From: Megalopta genalis
Lineage: Eukaryota; Arthropoda; Insecta; Hymenoptera; Halictidae
NCBI RefSeq assembly: GCF_051020955.1
Contig: NW_027476314.1
Coordinates: 124,001-188,000 of the forward strand
DNA length: 64,000 nt
Direction: 5' to 3'
Shown: positions 33,562 through 47,227 of the stretch, piece by piece
Numbering within the stretch: position 1 is the first letter of the stretch
Layout of the letters: each line of letters opens with the position of its first letter
Position numbers and translations under genes: made by a program
The notes under the pieces: generated by a model
Told to the model about the DNA's origin: nothing
Database searches by the model: none
The model's input: the letters and a program-made list of their open reading frames with translations, nothing else

Positions 33562-34005
33562 ATCGAAACAAAATTTGATTCATCTGTGATCAAAGTTTAC
33601 GAATGACAGATTATTATTATCAGACAAATTATGAAAACGAAGAAGTGTTAATTCAGTGCAGAAAGAAATCGTAGTGCAGGCTCGAATATGCAGTCGTATT
33701 TAGAATAATCAGATATTGCAGCTTCGGATAATCCAGATTCTACCGTGCGAATAAAATAAATGCGCAACAATATTTCCGATGAAAATAGAGAATTCTCGGC
33801 GACGTTCCTTATTTCGAATATTTCGAGCGATAACTAATTAGCACCGCCATCGGAGTTCCATCGACTGCCGTGTCGCGGCCACGGAAAAGTGTCCATCGAC
33901 CCGCATTTGCGATGCAGATGCGGGAAACCGGCGGTGAAAACGCGTGAATTTTCTTGAATCTGTGCGGAGCAGACGCCGTTTCCGGTCTCAGAAGAAGAAA
34001 ATATT
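33562..34005. other. Spacer left of the gypsy element
   Basis: Nothing recognised. Confidence 0.5.
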
Positions 34006-34009
34006 GAAA

Positions 34010-34405
34010 TGTAGAAATTTGTTCAATATTTAAACAATATAGAATATGTATTGATTAGGAAAGAACTAAACGTGATGAAAACAGGAAATATCGCGTACCG
34101 TATCTACAATTAGGATTACAACTACTTCAGTTAATTCTACGACTCGCAACGCTCCTCTCTCGACGACTCTCGAACACACCCTGTCCACTCCATACACGCT
34201 CCTTCGACACAACGCCTGTCTTTTCCAAAAACGTGACAATCGCATCCGCCGGCACTCCGTCGCCAAGGGTTTTTCCTATCTGACCCGGCCTTCGCCAACG
34301 TTTCTCGTCTATTGCCTACCATAAATACAAAGTCTTAAAACTACGGTCTCCTAAGCCTAACACTCCTCCTCATCCTAAACGTACCCACTAAATTACGATA
34401 CTACA
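34010..34405 (-). repeat. 3' LTR of the gypsy element
   Basis: 396 bp, TG...CA ends, aligned base for base with 37774-38169. About 95% identity implies an old insertion. Confidence 0.95.
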
Positions 34406-36883
34406 CTCGTTCGTCCTGACCGGACATCTGCCCACAGATGTTCTCATCGCCACTGTACGAACTTTCACTTTCACCGGAAAAATCGTCCTCTTCGTCGGTA
34501 CACATAGCTTCATGTAATCGGCTGCAGTGGATGTTTCCTGCGGCCCTTCATGATTACCCACCTTCTGCACTTCGTAGCGGTCATTCCGCAGTATTCTTGT
34601 CACACGGTATGGTCCAAGAAACTTCGGGTAGAATTTTAACCCCGGATCAGAGAGCCTGTGTCCTTTTCACTCCCTCTCTATATCGTGCTGCTTCCTTTTT
34701 CCGTATCTCCTTAAACCAGTAATCTCTCTTAACGAGCGCCTCTGTTTTGGAAATACCGAAATGACCGTGCTCGTGCGCAAGTCGAACTATCTGGATGTGC
34801 GTTGTCCTCAGCACAACTACCAACGGCGTATCATCAACCTCTCTATACAGAATATCATTTCGCAACGGGTACGCATCGCCTTCGAACCGCTCAATATTAT
34901 CTCGAATTTTCCTCAAGTTGTCGTCCTGTACCGGCGCTCTTCTCAAATTTGCGATAATCCCCAGTTCGTTTTCTCCCACTAGCATAATTGTAGGTAGTGG
35001 GTTTCGGCATAGCGCGTCAACATGTGCCATATTTCTTCCCGTTCTATGCTCCACGCTGTAGTCGAACTCTTCCAAGAGAAGCGCCCACCTGGCCACACGC
35101 TCACATAAGTCCTTTTTCCTCATCGTTAACGCAAACGTTTGACAATCCGTCACAATTTTAAATGAAATGCCGAGTAGATAAACACGAAATTTCATCAACG
35201 CCTTTACAATTGCCAAAACTTCAAGCTCGTAGCTTGTATACTTTTCTTTGGCTGGAGTAGTTTTACCACTCGCTTCGCTATCGCGCTGCAACAATATCAT
35301 ACCATATCCCATACTACATGCGTCTGTATGTACTTCTGTCTCTGCACCCACACAATACAACTTTAGTACAGATTTTCCGCTTAGAGCTAATCTTAGCCTA
35401 TCGAAAGCTTCTTGTTCACTCGCTTCAAACTTGAACTTGATATCTTTTCTTAATAAATTCGACGATGGTCTCGCAATAACGGAGTATTGGTACACAAACT
35501 TTCTGAAATTTCCCGCTAAACCAAGCAAACTCTGAACATCTCTAGCACATCTAGGTCTCGGAAAATTCGTAACAGCACTACTCTTTCGTTCTGACGGTCG
35601 AATGCTACCGTTTCCAACAATGTGACCTAAATATTCTACTGTTGTCTGCAAAAAACAACACTTGCTCCAATTAATCAATAATGCATATTCTCACTAGCAA
35701 CATTTAATATTAATTTGAGATTCTCGATACCGCGTGAGAAATCAGAAGAAGGTACTATTAAATCGTCCATGTATGTCAAAACGACCCCGGTTGCAATTAT
35801 CTCTTTGAACACTGCATTTATAAACTTTTGAAAGACGGCTGGCGAATTACATAACCCAAACGGTACCTTTAGAAATTCATAATGACCGGTGGGAGTCACG
35901 ATGGCGGTGTATTTTCTGCTACTCTCATCAATAGGAACATGAAAAAATCCATTTCTGAGATCCAACGTACTAAATACTTTCGCGCCTTCTAATAAATCCA
36001 ATTGATCCCGTATCAAAGGTAGGGGATATCTATCTTTTACAATATTTTTATTAAGCTATCTGTAGTCAACACAAATTCTAGTTGAACCATCCTTCTTCTT
36101 TACTAGTACAATTCGATTTGCGTAATCTGAACAAGACTCTCGAATTATTTCATCTTTCAACCATGACGTTATTTGTTTATCAACTTCAGATTTATCCCCG
36201 GGAGACAATCTTCGCGGTCTCTCGTACACTGGGATCTCGTCTTGCAGTATCAAGCTCATTTTAATCCCTACTTCTTTCGTTTTAGATGGTTTATAACTTG
36301 CAACACAATTTTCTATAAGTTTTCTATGTTCAGGAATCGCAATGTGTGATAAATCTACATTGTCAACTATAGCCTCGACATTGACATTAAATATTTCCGG
36401 CAAATCTATTTTTTTAATAAAAATTTCTCCTCCTTTCGTACTTAGTTCTACGGAATCTAAAAATTCTGTACCGATTATTAAACTATGGGACGACAAGGTA
36501 TTGCGTAGAACGTGTATATTTATTCGATATGTTATCTGATCTATTGCAATAGTTGTTGAAAATTCCCCTAATGTGTGGTTGCTCTCTGCTCCGACACCAC
36601 GAAATTGCAAAATCTTATTATTCAATCTAGGAGCACCAATTTTAACATAATAATCCGCTCGCATCAAATTCAGTTCGCTTCCAGAATCTATTAACGCTGT
36701 CAACTTACAATTTCCAACTTGCACCTCTTTAACTCGCTTCTTTCTCGACGCTTCAGACACACTTGTGTCCTCTTTCTTTCGTCGGGCAGTTTGCAGCCGT
36801 ATGGTATCGGTTTCCACACAAAAAACATCGCCGTATTTCTTGCTGTGCCACTTGCTGTGATTCACCTTGTGATGAGGTTCCAT
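34388..36883 (-). pseudogene. Gypsy pol: protease, RT, RNase H, partial integrase
   Basis: Protease: LTALIDSGSELNLM with the DSG site, and LIIGTEFLD. RT: RIVLVKKKDGSTRICVDYR, STLDLRNGFFHV, FGLCNSPAVFQ and the catalytic TYMDD. RNase H: HTDACSMGYG, YTSYELEVLAI, IVTDCQTFAL and HVDALCRNP. Integrase: only HEHGHFGISKTEALVKRDYW of the zinc domain, then the C-terminal KFLGPYRVTRILRNDRYEV. The DDE core between them, normally about 200 residues, is missing. Breaks in the frame: TAG at 36056-36058 just after CVDYR, a frameshift near 35690 after YMDD, and another near 34650 at the integrase deletion. The segments were read piecewise in their own frames. Confidence 0.88.
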
Positions 36884-37697
36884 GGACGGTCGTCTTCTTC
36901 TTCTCCTCAGGTCGCCTGTTTTTCGTTCCTGATTTTTCCTTCATGTCTTCGTAAATTTCGAATTTTTCTTTCAACTCACGTATATTTCTAGCACCGTACA
37001 ATATCGTTTTGTTTGTCTCGAAATCCTGAACTCCGTCAATAATATACTTAATAACTGTTGATACTTCCATGTCCGCTTGCTTCGCAATCTCCAACATTTG
37101 ATAAATGTATTCTTGATACGACTCGTTCGATCTTTTAATTTTACGTGACAACTCTATATGTATCTTGTACCTATTTGCAGTTTTAGCAAATTCAGATTCC
37201 AATGCTCGCTTCATCTCGATCCATTTGCGACAACATTTTTCATAGTCGACGAACAATCTCGCCGATCCACGCAATAACCGCTTCGCATAAATAACTTTTT
37301 ATACTTCACTCCATTCACATAGCTCCGCCATGTCTTCAAACTCTTCGAGCCAACAACGAATGTTTGCTTTATCGTCTCCGCTAAATGTACGCATGGACTC
37401 CTCAACATCTCCGAATGTTAATGCCTGCATCCGTCACACGCATCGTCTCACATTGCTTCCTTCTTCTTCATCTTCACTGCCATCAGTATAGTCTTCCTCT
37501 TCGCCATGTTCTATTTGCAACATTATGGCTACTTTAAGCCGATCTTGTAATTGCTTCTTATTTCCCGACGTTCTCAGCTTGCGACTCTTCAATTCTTCCT
37601 TCAAATCGGTTAACTTCATTGTTATAATTTCCTCTAATTTGTCAGCAGATGGGCATGCTTGTGACACTTCGACAACGGTATCGTTTCCTTCAGACAT
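36753..37697 (-). pseudogene. Gypsy gag with N-terminal SAP-like motif, two in-frame stops
   Basis: Starts MSEGNDTVVEV at 37697. Residues ~25-60 (LTDLKEELKSRKLRTSGNKK followed by QLQDRL) match the SAP motif, a DNA-binding helix-loop-helix. After an acidic stretch comes the capsid region (TFSGDDKANIRCWLEEFE), then KWIEMKRALESEF and a CFLCGNRYHTAANC zinc knuckle close to the end. Stops TGA (37434-37436) and TAA (37299-37301) lie in the same frame as the flanking coding sequence, so gag is broken by point mutations. It would form the particle and bind element RNA. The frame overlaps the next one by about 130 bases, offset by one base. Confidence 0.85.
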
Positions 37698-37773
37698 CTT
37701 AAAAGATTTCTAAATGCCCAACACAACAACTAGAGTTCAACTCTCAACTCCTACAGTCACGATATCAAAATGA

Positions 37774-38169
37774 TGTAGAAATTTGGTCAATATTTAAACA
37801 ATATAGAATATGTATTGATTAGGAAAGAACTAAACGTGATGAAAACAGGAAATATTGCGTACCGTATCTGCAACTAGGATTACAACTACTTCACTTAATT
37901 CTACAACTCGCAACGCTCCTCACTCGACGACTCTCGAACACACCCTGTCCACTCCAAACACGCTTCTTCGACACAACGCCTGCCTTTTCCAAAAACGTGA
38001 TAATAGCATCGGCCGGCTCCCTGTCGTCAAGGGTTTTTCCCATCTGACCCGGCCTTCGCCAACATTTCTCTTCTATTGCCTACCATAAATACAAAGTCTT
38101 AAAACTACGGTCTCCTAAGCCTAACACTCCTCCTCGTCCTAAACGTACCCACTAAATTACGATACTACA
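37774..38169 (-). repeat. 5' LTR of the gypsy element
   Basis: On the plus strand it begins TGTAGAAATTTGG and ends GATACTACA, so it has TG...CA ends. By eye it differs from the other LTR at about 21 of 396 positions with no length change. Confidence 0.95.
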
Positions 38170-38173
38170 GAAA

Positions 38174-40640
38174 TATTGAATATATTTCGAAAATAAATAT
38201 ATTAATTGTTAAATATGTGTGTATAATAAAGTATTAGAATAGAAATTTTTCAAAATTCGACCGGGTTGCGTGAATTCGTTTGTGATTTCAGAGGGAATAT
38301 TTCTTGCAAATATTTTGCCTCCTTGCAACCAAAATTAACATTCATCACCCGCGCTTCCGTAGTCTTTTTGCCTAACACTAACCTCAAAAATTCCCCGAAA
38401 CAAAGTAATTTCCCAGACGAAACCAAAAAAGTAAAACGAAAGATCACGATTTATATCAACTCCATCACGCTCTAAAAATCGTAGAAATGTTCGCTTCATT
38501 CGAACGTACCGCGTGGCAAACCGAAATATATTAGTGTCATCCATGCGTGACCGTCGACGCGGTATCGAGCGCATTAATCAATTACCGGGCGCTTCTAAAT
38601 AAACAGAGAGATCTGTTGGTAACAAGCGAGCTGAGAGAATGGGATCGAACCTGACATTTTAATTCGTACGGTTCCCGGGCAGCGTTTGCGAGAAACGAGG
38701 TCGGCACCGTCGTGAAACAGCGATCCTCCGCCGAAGTTTCCGCCGAATTTTTTACGCACTGACTCCGCATTCCTGGAACACTGCTTACAAATCATTAGTA
38801 ACAATTATTACTCGATTGCCTGCTCGTAACGAAGGAACTTTCGCCGTAAACCTCGGAATTGGGAATAGCGTGCCGGCGGACATGTCGCGAAGAACAACGA
38901 ACTAAGACCCGGCGAAGAGAGGGAGGGAGGGTGGTTGAACGCACAGAGGCATTAAAAGTCAAAAATTCATCATCGCGGCCAAGTGTCTGCAAAGTCGGCA
39001 TAAAAGAGCTAATAAGGGACGGCGTTTTATAGACATAAAGTCCAACAGCTGCTTCAGCCGAGCTACTCCGCAGTGATAACAAAAGAAGTTGAAGTATTTA
39101 ATCCGAAATGTTCCTGGACGCCGTAAATGCCCCGTCCATGTCGCACGCACAACTCTTAAAGTCTTCCCATGGGTAAGGTTAATATCGGCGCTACTGGAGA
39201 CACGCCTTTTTTCACGGGACAGGAAAACAAAGTAATTGCGAGCTGCTTCGCGTTCGGTTTTTTTTCTCAGTCATTGATTTTGTTTTTAAGCTTTTTACGA
39301 GCGCGCGCGAACCCGCGCAGTTTGTCGCCGGGAATGTGTGGATGGCTCTTCAAGCCGAGTCTGACAACGATGGAAAATCCACCGGCGTAGAATGTCCTGT
39401 CGTAAATTGAGTACGTGACTACGTTCGTTGCGGTGAAAACACCGTTCTCAGGATATTTACGAGTCGACGCTATTATGTGTCACAGGAGTGGCGTAAGGCT
39501 CCAATATTTTCGTTTTAAATACACTTATATTTATTTTTCATGGGCTGCCCCGTCGGTTTACGGGCGCGGACGTGCCGTTCACATATTTCTTCGCCAATTA
39601 ACTACTACATGCGCACCACCTTTCTTCCCAACGTTTGTCCAACTATTGCCCTTTCCACGGACACTGTGCCTGCCGAACGTTTTTTCGCTGTCAATTAAAG
39701 CTTGACCAAATAATTTGGCGTGGATTTGCAGTGGATTCGTAGCATTCGCGTGTTTAACCGTGTTAACGCTTTTTGGAATTTTGTGACTTCCGTTCATTCA
39801 CGTGGCGATTTTCGTTAAAACTGACACACACACAATCGGTTTAACTTGAATTTAAAACTAGGTAGAATTTTTTCGGAAATATCGAAAGTCAATTTTGGAA
39901 TACAATTTTTCTGTTCGATTAGTATATACACGAAATTACATTGATGCGACAATAAATAAAATATATGAAATATATATAAAGAAAACCAGTACAGGTCGAT
40001 CAACGTATTGCTCTAATTTCACTAATTTTCTGCAGTTGTTGTTCCATCAGAAACCGAAAATTCGTGTGCAACGAGGGATGTAATTTTACGTTTGCGACAA
40101 TCAACTGTAACCCGGGGTGCTCGGAATTTTTATTTCGATCGCAACGAGCGCTTGATAACCGAGTTAGTAGTCTTAAAAATGATGTTTACTATTCTGCAGC
40201 CCCGAGTCTCCTGACCGTAAAAAATTTACGGACTAATGCAGTTCTCCAGAACGGACCTCATCCTATTCTTTCTTGCGGATGCACTGCACTTTTCCGCAAG
40301 AAGAAATCTAAAAAGCCATTAACACTAAACTGGAATAATGGACAGTCTTATCTTCCATCGCCAAGTTCTAAAGTTCCCTTCGCCTGAAACTTGTTAACTT
40401 TTAAACATTTCTATGGAAAGCCTACTTTTAAACTACTTTTTACTTTAAATTTAATTTTATTCTCTCGATCAGTTTAATTTTTATTTGACGACTGTTATTT
40501 TTTTTTTAAGTTCGTTCTTTGTTGATATAGCAGATTACTCTGCCGATGTTCCTGGAAAATTATAATAATTTTAATCATTTATTTATTCTGGAACATCGAA
40601 ATCTCCGAGTTACGCGTTTACGGGAATAAATAAATTCGCT
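38174..40640. other. Spacer right of the gypsy element, nothing recognised
   Basis: Short chance frames on both strands. No domain, RNA gene or repeat seen. Confidence 0.5.
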
Positions 40641-40644
40641 ATTA

Positions 40645-40682
<38 letters not shown>
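40640..40682. repeat. ATT microsatellite
   Basis: About 13 ATT units in a row. Confidence 0.9.
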
Positions 40683-40683
<1 letters not shown>

Positions 40684-40689
40684 CAGGAT

Positions 40690-43600
40690 AAAATAGCTGA
40701 ATAGTAACATTTAAATGTCTCCATTATTTGTAGATACATCAGCGTACAACAAATTTAATCATACACTGAATATTGTGATATTAAAGATGTGATATGGAAG
40801 GAAAAATGTTTATTGCTTCGCCTCGTGGAAAATATTTCGAATACCACTTTCAGAAAGTAAAAGGCGAAATTTTATCGGGAAGCGTGTGGACCGCTGTATG
40901 CGTACGAGAAATTCTGTGAGAAAAGCGAGGCGAAAAACATTTTTCCCTTGCAACCATTTTGCTCGCCCTGTCGAACAGTTTAGTTACTGCGCACCTTTGA
41001 CTGTGGTTTGCTGAGAAACATGACGCTTGCTCTGCGCACAAGTAGCCATAATTGCTAAGCTTGCCGTCGGGCGTCTCGAGGCGTCAACATTGCACGATGG
41101 CGTTCGGTGACTTCTCAAAGGCACGAAACAGCTTTCGTCGTGCACTTAGAAACAACAAAGATATTTCAATGTTTTTTTCCACGCAGCTTCTTCGATCGCG
41201 TGTACGACAATGATCAAAATTACGGAACGAAAATAAACACGAATATACGACAAATGAAAATATGGTCTCTTTTCAAACTAAAAAATGATCACGATAAGAA
41301 GAAGGTCGGTTAAGTGGAATAATGAAAAGGAAGCGCACAAATGAATGCACAATGCCGGAGATTTATCGAAGACAATGAAAATAAAACGCGAACTGGTTAA
41401 TACTGATCCACCAACAATGCCCATAACTTTTTTCGCCGTTGAGAAATTTGAAATGAATTTTTTATCGATGCCGGAATATGCCGCGTGCAAACGAACGAGA
41501 AAACTTGGTATAAATCGGATAATATTTGAATAAACGAGCCATCCCGGAAGGTCTCTTGTAATTTCAGTAATCGTCGAGAGAGGCTTCGATCGCTCTCGCT
41601 AGACCGACGAGCTCTCGGGTTAAGTGCAGCTGCGAACCGTGTCGTCCCGTGCAAATACCTTCGTTGTTCTCCCTGGACAGAATAAATTTGGATCGCAAAG
41701 AAAACAGGCGCCATCAAAATACTTGGACATTCAATATTCCCTAACAAAACCCATCGTCGCAGCGTAAGAGTTGAATGAAGAAGGGCCCGCGAAATCACCT
41801 TATCAAAGAAGGCGGTGCGGTATTAACCATTTCCTCGTTGAAATTGCAGTCTCTCTCTGTCTCTCCCTCTCTCTCCCTCTCTCTCTCTCTCTCTCGTCGG
41901 GCGCGACAGAGAAAATGGAAAAATTGTTGGAAAGATTGTGTCCCTTAACAGAAGATGATGATGACACTCGTTACGATCGGCCAGGGGCGTGCGTCGTCGT
42001 TACGCAAACGACACTGAATAAATCTGGTGCTTCATGCGTGCTTAGGAATCGTCGCGGCGCGTCGCGGGGACAAGCGTTGGCCTAAGCAGAAGCGGCAAAT
42101 TGGCGTCGAGTGACGTTTCCTGTTTGCCTCGTACAGTAACGGACAAACGATTGAGGCATCAAGAGAGAAGAAAAAGATCGGTGGAACGCGCCGTGCTTGC
42201 AGATCTTCCACAAAATGACGTCCGTCATTTGAAGAGCAATTCGTCATACGAAATACGAGCAAACATCGAATCGTCCAAGAATAATATTTAATATTTAAAT
42301 TATATGTATATATTTTGATGTAATATTTTTATAGAATATTTTTATATAAATATTGTGCACAATGTTTACGATTGGAAGTCAGTGGAATTCATTTTTTCGT
42401 TCGAATCAAATTCGCCCTTTTACAAGCGACACTCGCTGTTTTGCAATCGATACTCACCCTCCCACAAATTAAATTCACTTTCGTTAACCTCAGCTTTTGC
42501 AAATAAAGTTCTTCTACGTTGTTTTCTGAAACTATTCAAATGAAAATAACATTTACATAGAACAAGGAACATGAAATGCTCGTTTAACAGTAAATGTAGC
42601 CGTATCTGTAATTTTCCTTCCAGTTTGGTAATTTCATACGCATATTCATGTAACAATAACGACAATCCGTGGGAGCGATGGTTGCAACAGAATAATTAAC
42701 AACATCCGACAAAAACTATTTGCCGAAATAATGTTTAATGTTTGAGAGCTTCAACTGAGAAATGAACAAATGGTGCCTCGTCTGACGGACGTGATCACGC
42801 GGTTCCTGTGTCTTCTGGAAGCTGACATCATCTAAAACGATAATGATCTCTGAAGAATTTCGCGAAAAATATTTCCAGCTGAAAAATTGTTAATGTTATA
42901 TAAGTGAGACACATATTTTCAGATTGAGGAAGGAAACAAATCGAAGAAACAAGTATCAGTTGCATGCTTCGAACTGAAATTAAAATCCGTCGTCTTAAAA
43001 TTAAGACCGCTGCTACTCTATGCAGCAAAGTCTACCGTAGACGAATACTTTGTATGCTATCATAATCGCCGGCGGGGGAAGACCGAACCAATATAATCTG
43101 GAAAGGGATCGGAGTGGATTTGTTTCGAGGGCAGGCATTCGCATGTTTCGGATACAGGCCAGCTTGAGCACAAGCGACCCCTGATACACGCTAATTAAGC
43201 TTTATGAATTTAAAATTGCGCTCGTTAACCGAGGCGCGTGTCAAACAATTTCTTGTCACGATAATGATTATCTTCAGCTCGCGTTATTACTACGCGTTAT
43301 TACTGCGTTATTACTACCCATTTCTCGCGTGACGCCGTGAATTTAGGAAAAACCGGCGGCGGCGGCCGTGGTGTGTTCGAAGGATTTCCCTCCGGAAAAG
43401 TTGGTTCGATCCCGGCCGAACTCCGGGGTCAACTTATGCACGGATATATCCGGCTTTGATCGCGCGGCGACCGTTCCGCTCGATAAAAGGAGTCAAGCCC
43501 GCCGCGTCGAAGCAGGCCAAATAAACGTATCACGGCTGACGCCTTTGTTCCTGATTATGGAATTTTTTTCGAGCGACGCGCAGCGTCCGCGTTTCCTTCT

Positions 43601-46600
43601 CGCCCGTTTCAGTTTTATTACCGCGAGCCCCGCCACAGCGAGACGCTATTTTTAATCCGGGATTTATAAGCCAGCTTATAAGGCCAGCTCAGCCGGCCAC
43701 GAAATATTCTCCCGCCAGGCTTTTCAAAAATTCCACTTTTTTCGGACAACTTTATCCTTAACGCTGCCCCCCACCCACACCATCCTGCACGCTGCTCCAT
43801 CACGGCCGCGCGCAGGCTACGACCAGCTGAAAAAGCTGAACCGTCCACCGCACTTGCACTTCACTTACAACACCTGCGATTCTTTTCCTCCTTCCGGCGC
43901 GGCGGAGCGAGCCGCGAAGGGAACTGTCCCCGGCTGAATTAGAGCGTTCCGAGGTGCTGTAACGAAATAAACGCGGACGCCCGGTTCAAACTGCGAACAA
44001 CGTAATTACAGAGCTGCGCGGGAAGGGCTGGCCGCGCAGGTATGAAAATGAAATAGCGCTGGACAGAGAGTGTTTTTCTTTTTTAATCGGAGCGTCGCGT
44101 CGCGACGTTCGCGCGTCGCTCTCGCAGCGAGTTAACGACAACCGCGGTGTCGCCGTGGGACGGCTTGCCAATATTATTGACGCGAATCTTGGAACAACGG
44201 GCAAACAATATCGCGAAATAATAAATAACTTCGTCGCCGTCATTCGCTAAGCTCCGCGAGCGATTATTTGATATACTGCGTGCCCGGAATAACGGGTGGG
44301 GGCTGTAGATTCAGTAGCTATGGAAATCAATAGCGGCAATCCCAGCCCTGTAGAACACGATATCAAGGATGTCGTATTCCTGGCACAGATATTGGCAAAT
44401 ACATGTCTGTTACATCGTAATTATCTTTTTATTCACCGTCGAATCTTTCTTACAATATATCTCTCGTACGAAATGCGAAACATTTTTAAAATTCTACCTT
44501 TGTAATCGTCACTGCTTTTTAATCATTTCTTTAAACTTTCCGATCGACGAAATAATCATAAATTTAATGGATTCTTAACAGAGACTTTATTGTAATTTAT
44601 TTTTTCACGTTTCGCTGCAAATAAATGAAGATAAAGTTACTGCAAGTGAAATATTACTTGTATTATTTTGTTCGCTGTTTAAACAAAAGTGCGTTTGACT
44701 GATACAATTTTGTAACCGGCGATTACATGTAAACAACTTTCGTAAGTCAATTTTGTGCTAGAGTGATTTAATATTATTAAATCATATCGAATTTCATATT
44801 TTCTGCGATTCTTCTTTAATATTTTACGTTGAAGCTTCAAAGGGGCTTTCATAAATGAGTTGGTAACAATATCATACGTTATTGCATTTTACAGAGTTTT
44901 TAATTTTTTTTCATCATCCACAAATTAAGTGTTTTGACTTAAACCATTTTTTTTAACGCCTCATATGTTACAAAAATTTTCCATTATTTATTAAGAGTAC
45001 AATAGACTCTATATTTATTACAAAAACGTATCGAAACACATCGCACGATTTTTCCGGCCAGTAATGTGCCACTGCTTATGCGTTACTATCGTGTAAGTAT
45101 AGAAAGCGACCATATACTTATCCGCGATAGTGTTTACACTCGTTTAGAGCATTGGCCATCAGAAGCCCAAGGCAGTAAAAGAGAGCTTATGCGAGCTATA
45201 GCGAACATCCCACGAGCCTAGCGAACAGCTGCCTACACATTCATGAAAACCAGCAACAAACCGTCGTAAATCTCCGGCTTCGAGCGTTGCTCTGTTTTGT
45301 GCTCGATATCCTATTGAAACCACCCCTTTTGAAGGAGCTTTAAATATGATTCTATTGTAGCGCTAACATGAGATTACGCCGAAAAACCATTCCAATATTT
45401 CGTGTCGCGAGTTCAGCCTCCTGACGGGTTCTGAGTACCTGTTTTGGATAATAGAACTTCTGAACAATGGTCCAGTATAAATTTCGAAATACAAAATATG
45501 CCGCACATCTATGTATTATTGTTTCGAACTTTCTTCGGAGAACGAACGATAACTGAACTATTTATGCAATTATAACGAATCTTTGGGCAGAATAAAACTT
45601 ATCCGCAGTTAGTTCGAGAAACGGCTATTGAATATCGATATATCGCACCTCGTAACATTTGTAATCAGTTAAAAAGAATTTTATAATAAAGACATCGGAT
45701 GAATTTAAGGAATTTAAGGATAGCGAATTTAGTGAATTTGAGTGAATTTTCAAGTGAAAGTTTTAAGTGAATTTAAATAAATTTAATTAAGGATAGCGTT
45801 ACGTTATCTTCAACTTATTACAATCACTAAAAGAGGAAAATGAGCTTCAGCTAATTTATATTCTTTACAATTCATTTAGACAATTTTTATTTTGTATAAC
45901 GATCCGATTTTGCGTAAAGGTCCAACGATAACTATAATTTTCTGATTCGAAGCTAACAAACTCTCATTAGAAATAATTAATAACTTGGACACAATATGAT
46001 TATGTATCTTCTGATGTTTTTTCTACTTAACAATAATCTGCTGATTCGAAGCAAACAATCTCTCGTCGGGAACAATAAAACTTTACAGACATTCCCGATA
46101 AAAATTCCTCGGAGTGAATCGCAACTGCGTCGTCTACTCAACTTGGAACCGTCAGTCACCGCTAAATCGCATCGCGTAAACAATAAATATTAGATACATC
46201 GACGAAAGTCAAAGGGATTTCCTCGTCGGGGGGAGTTTAATTAAAAATCTGCGAGCTTTATCACGCATAAACCCCGCACGGCGTCCTGATACTCCCGATG
46301 ACATATTTACCGATATCTAACTGAAAAAGGTTAATAAGCGATACACACGTTGCTGGAAGATCGTGCGATCCTATCAACGGCCGAACATTTACTTTAATCA
46401 GCCGTGCAACCACAGGCCCGGTTGCTGCTCGCACGGGCCGCACCTGCGCAACGTAACGCGCGTGCCGAGTTAATCCTGACTGACGCGTAATCACGGAAGC
46501 CCGGCGGTTCCAATTACCAGAAGCAGAACTGGAAATAAGGAAAACAGAGCCGTCAGTGCTCTGATTCGCCTTTACGATAGCGCAAATATTAACGGACAGG

Positions 46601-46690
46601 GATTAGAACGACGAGTAATTAAGTCACGCAAAGGGAATACGAAGAAACTCGGCTGGATAGGGAGAAATAGAAAGATGGAGGCAGAGATAG
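40690..46690. other. Spacer with microsatellites, no gene recognised
   Basis: CT-rich run at 41848-41896. A GC-rich segment at 43340-43950 looks promoter-like only in composition. AG run at 46697-46720. Low-complexity GAATTTAAG-type sequence at 45700-45790. No frame resembles a known protein. Confidence 0.45.
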
Positions 46691-47092
46691 TCAGATCAGA
46701 GAGAGAGAGAGAGAGAGAAAGAAAGAGAGTTCTACGTCCCAGTCCATCAGTTCCCCCTCTTCGCATATTTGCGTAATTTTTAGCTAATAGATATATTATT
46801 ATCACTGTTATTATTATTACTATTATTGATGGATTTTGTTTGGCACGTGGATGACGTCTCTTTCAGATCAAAACAGAATTGACAGACTTTACCATATTTA
46901 CTTTAATACTAAACTAAGCTGACTATTGTCATACAGCGTTATACTTTGTAAATCCATAGAAGAAATTTCTAACGCAGTCCGCGTCCGTTTTAAAAAAACT
47001 GCGAACTGTCCGTCTGAAATATTGCAAGAATGTGTAAGCTCTCGACAACACTTTGTGCATATGGTACAATGCGCAAAATAATCTCAAGACAG

Positions 47093-47227
47093 ATGAAAGT
47101 TGGAATTTCATTATTCTTGATTTTCCTCTTAATTCCAGCCGTGCCGGATCCAATTTGTGCCATGAATTATGAAACACGATGTATGACGGGAGCGGATTGC
47201 ATATTCCATTACGAACGAGTGAAATAA
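47093..47227 (+). CDS. Possible short secreted peptide (44 aa), weak
   Basis: MKVGISLFLIFLLIPAVPDP opens with a Lys and a 12-residue hydrophobic core, a good signal-peptide shape. The remainder, ICAMNYETRC then a CIFHYERVK end, has three cysteines. An upstream in-frame ATG at 47069 adds eight residues. No family is recognised. The frame ends right where a GAGATA array begins. There is a pyrimidine-AG just inside (TTCCAG), so it could also be part of a spliced exon. A chance ORF is quite possible. Confidence 0.2.
   Translation: MKVGISLFLIFLLIPAVPDPICAMNYETRCMTGADCIFHYERVK

Larger units (their letters stand above)
34010..38169 (-). mobile_element. Ty3/gypsy LTR retrotransposon, full length but defective
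   Basis: 4160 bp with two 396-bp LTRs and a 3368-bp interior. GAAA directly flanks both ends (34006-34009 and 38170-38173), a 4-bp target duplication showing it moved as a unit. Domain order on the minus strand is gag, protease, RT, RNase H, integrase, which is the Ty3/gypsy order. No env-like frame is present. Breaks: two stops in gag, one stop and two frameshifts in pol, and loss of the integrase core. No convincing tRNA primer-binding site beginning TGG is visible next to the 5' LTR. Confidence 0.95.

Noticed and set aside
37711..37773. tRNA primer-binding site next to the gypsy 5' LTR
   Set aside because: The minus strand after the LTR reads TCATTTTGATATCG. No TGG start or clear tRNA 3' complement was seen.
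43400..43435. GGTTCGATCCC, a tRNA B-box-like sequence
   Set aside because: No A-box, acceptor stem or anticodon arm could be fitted around it.
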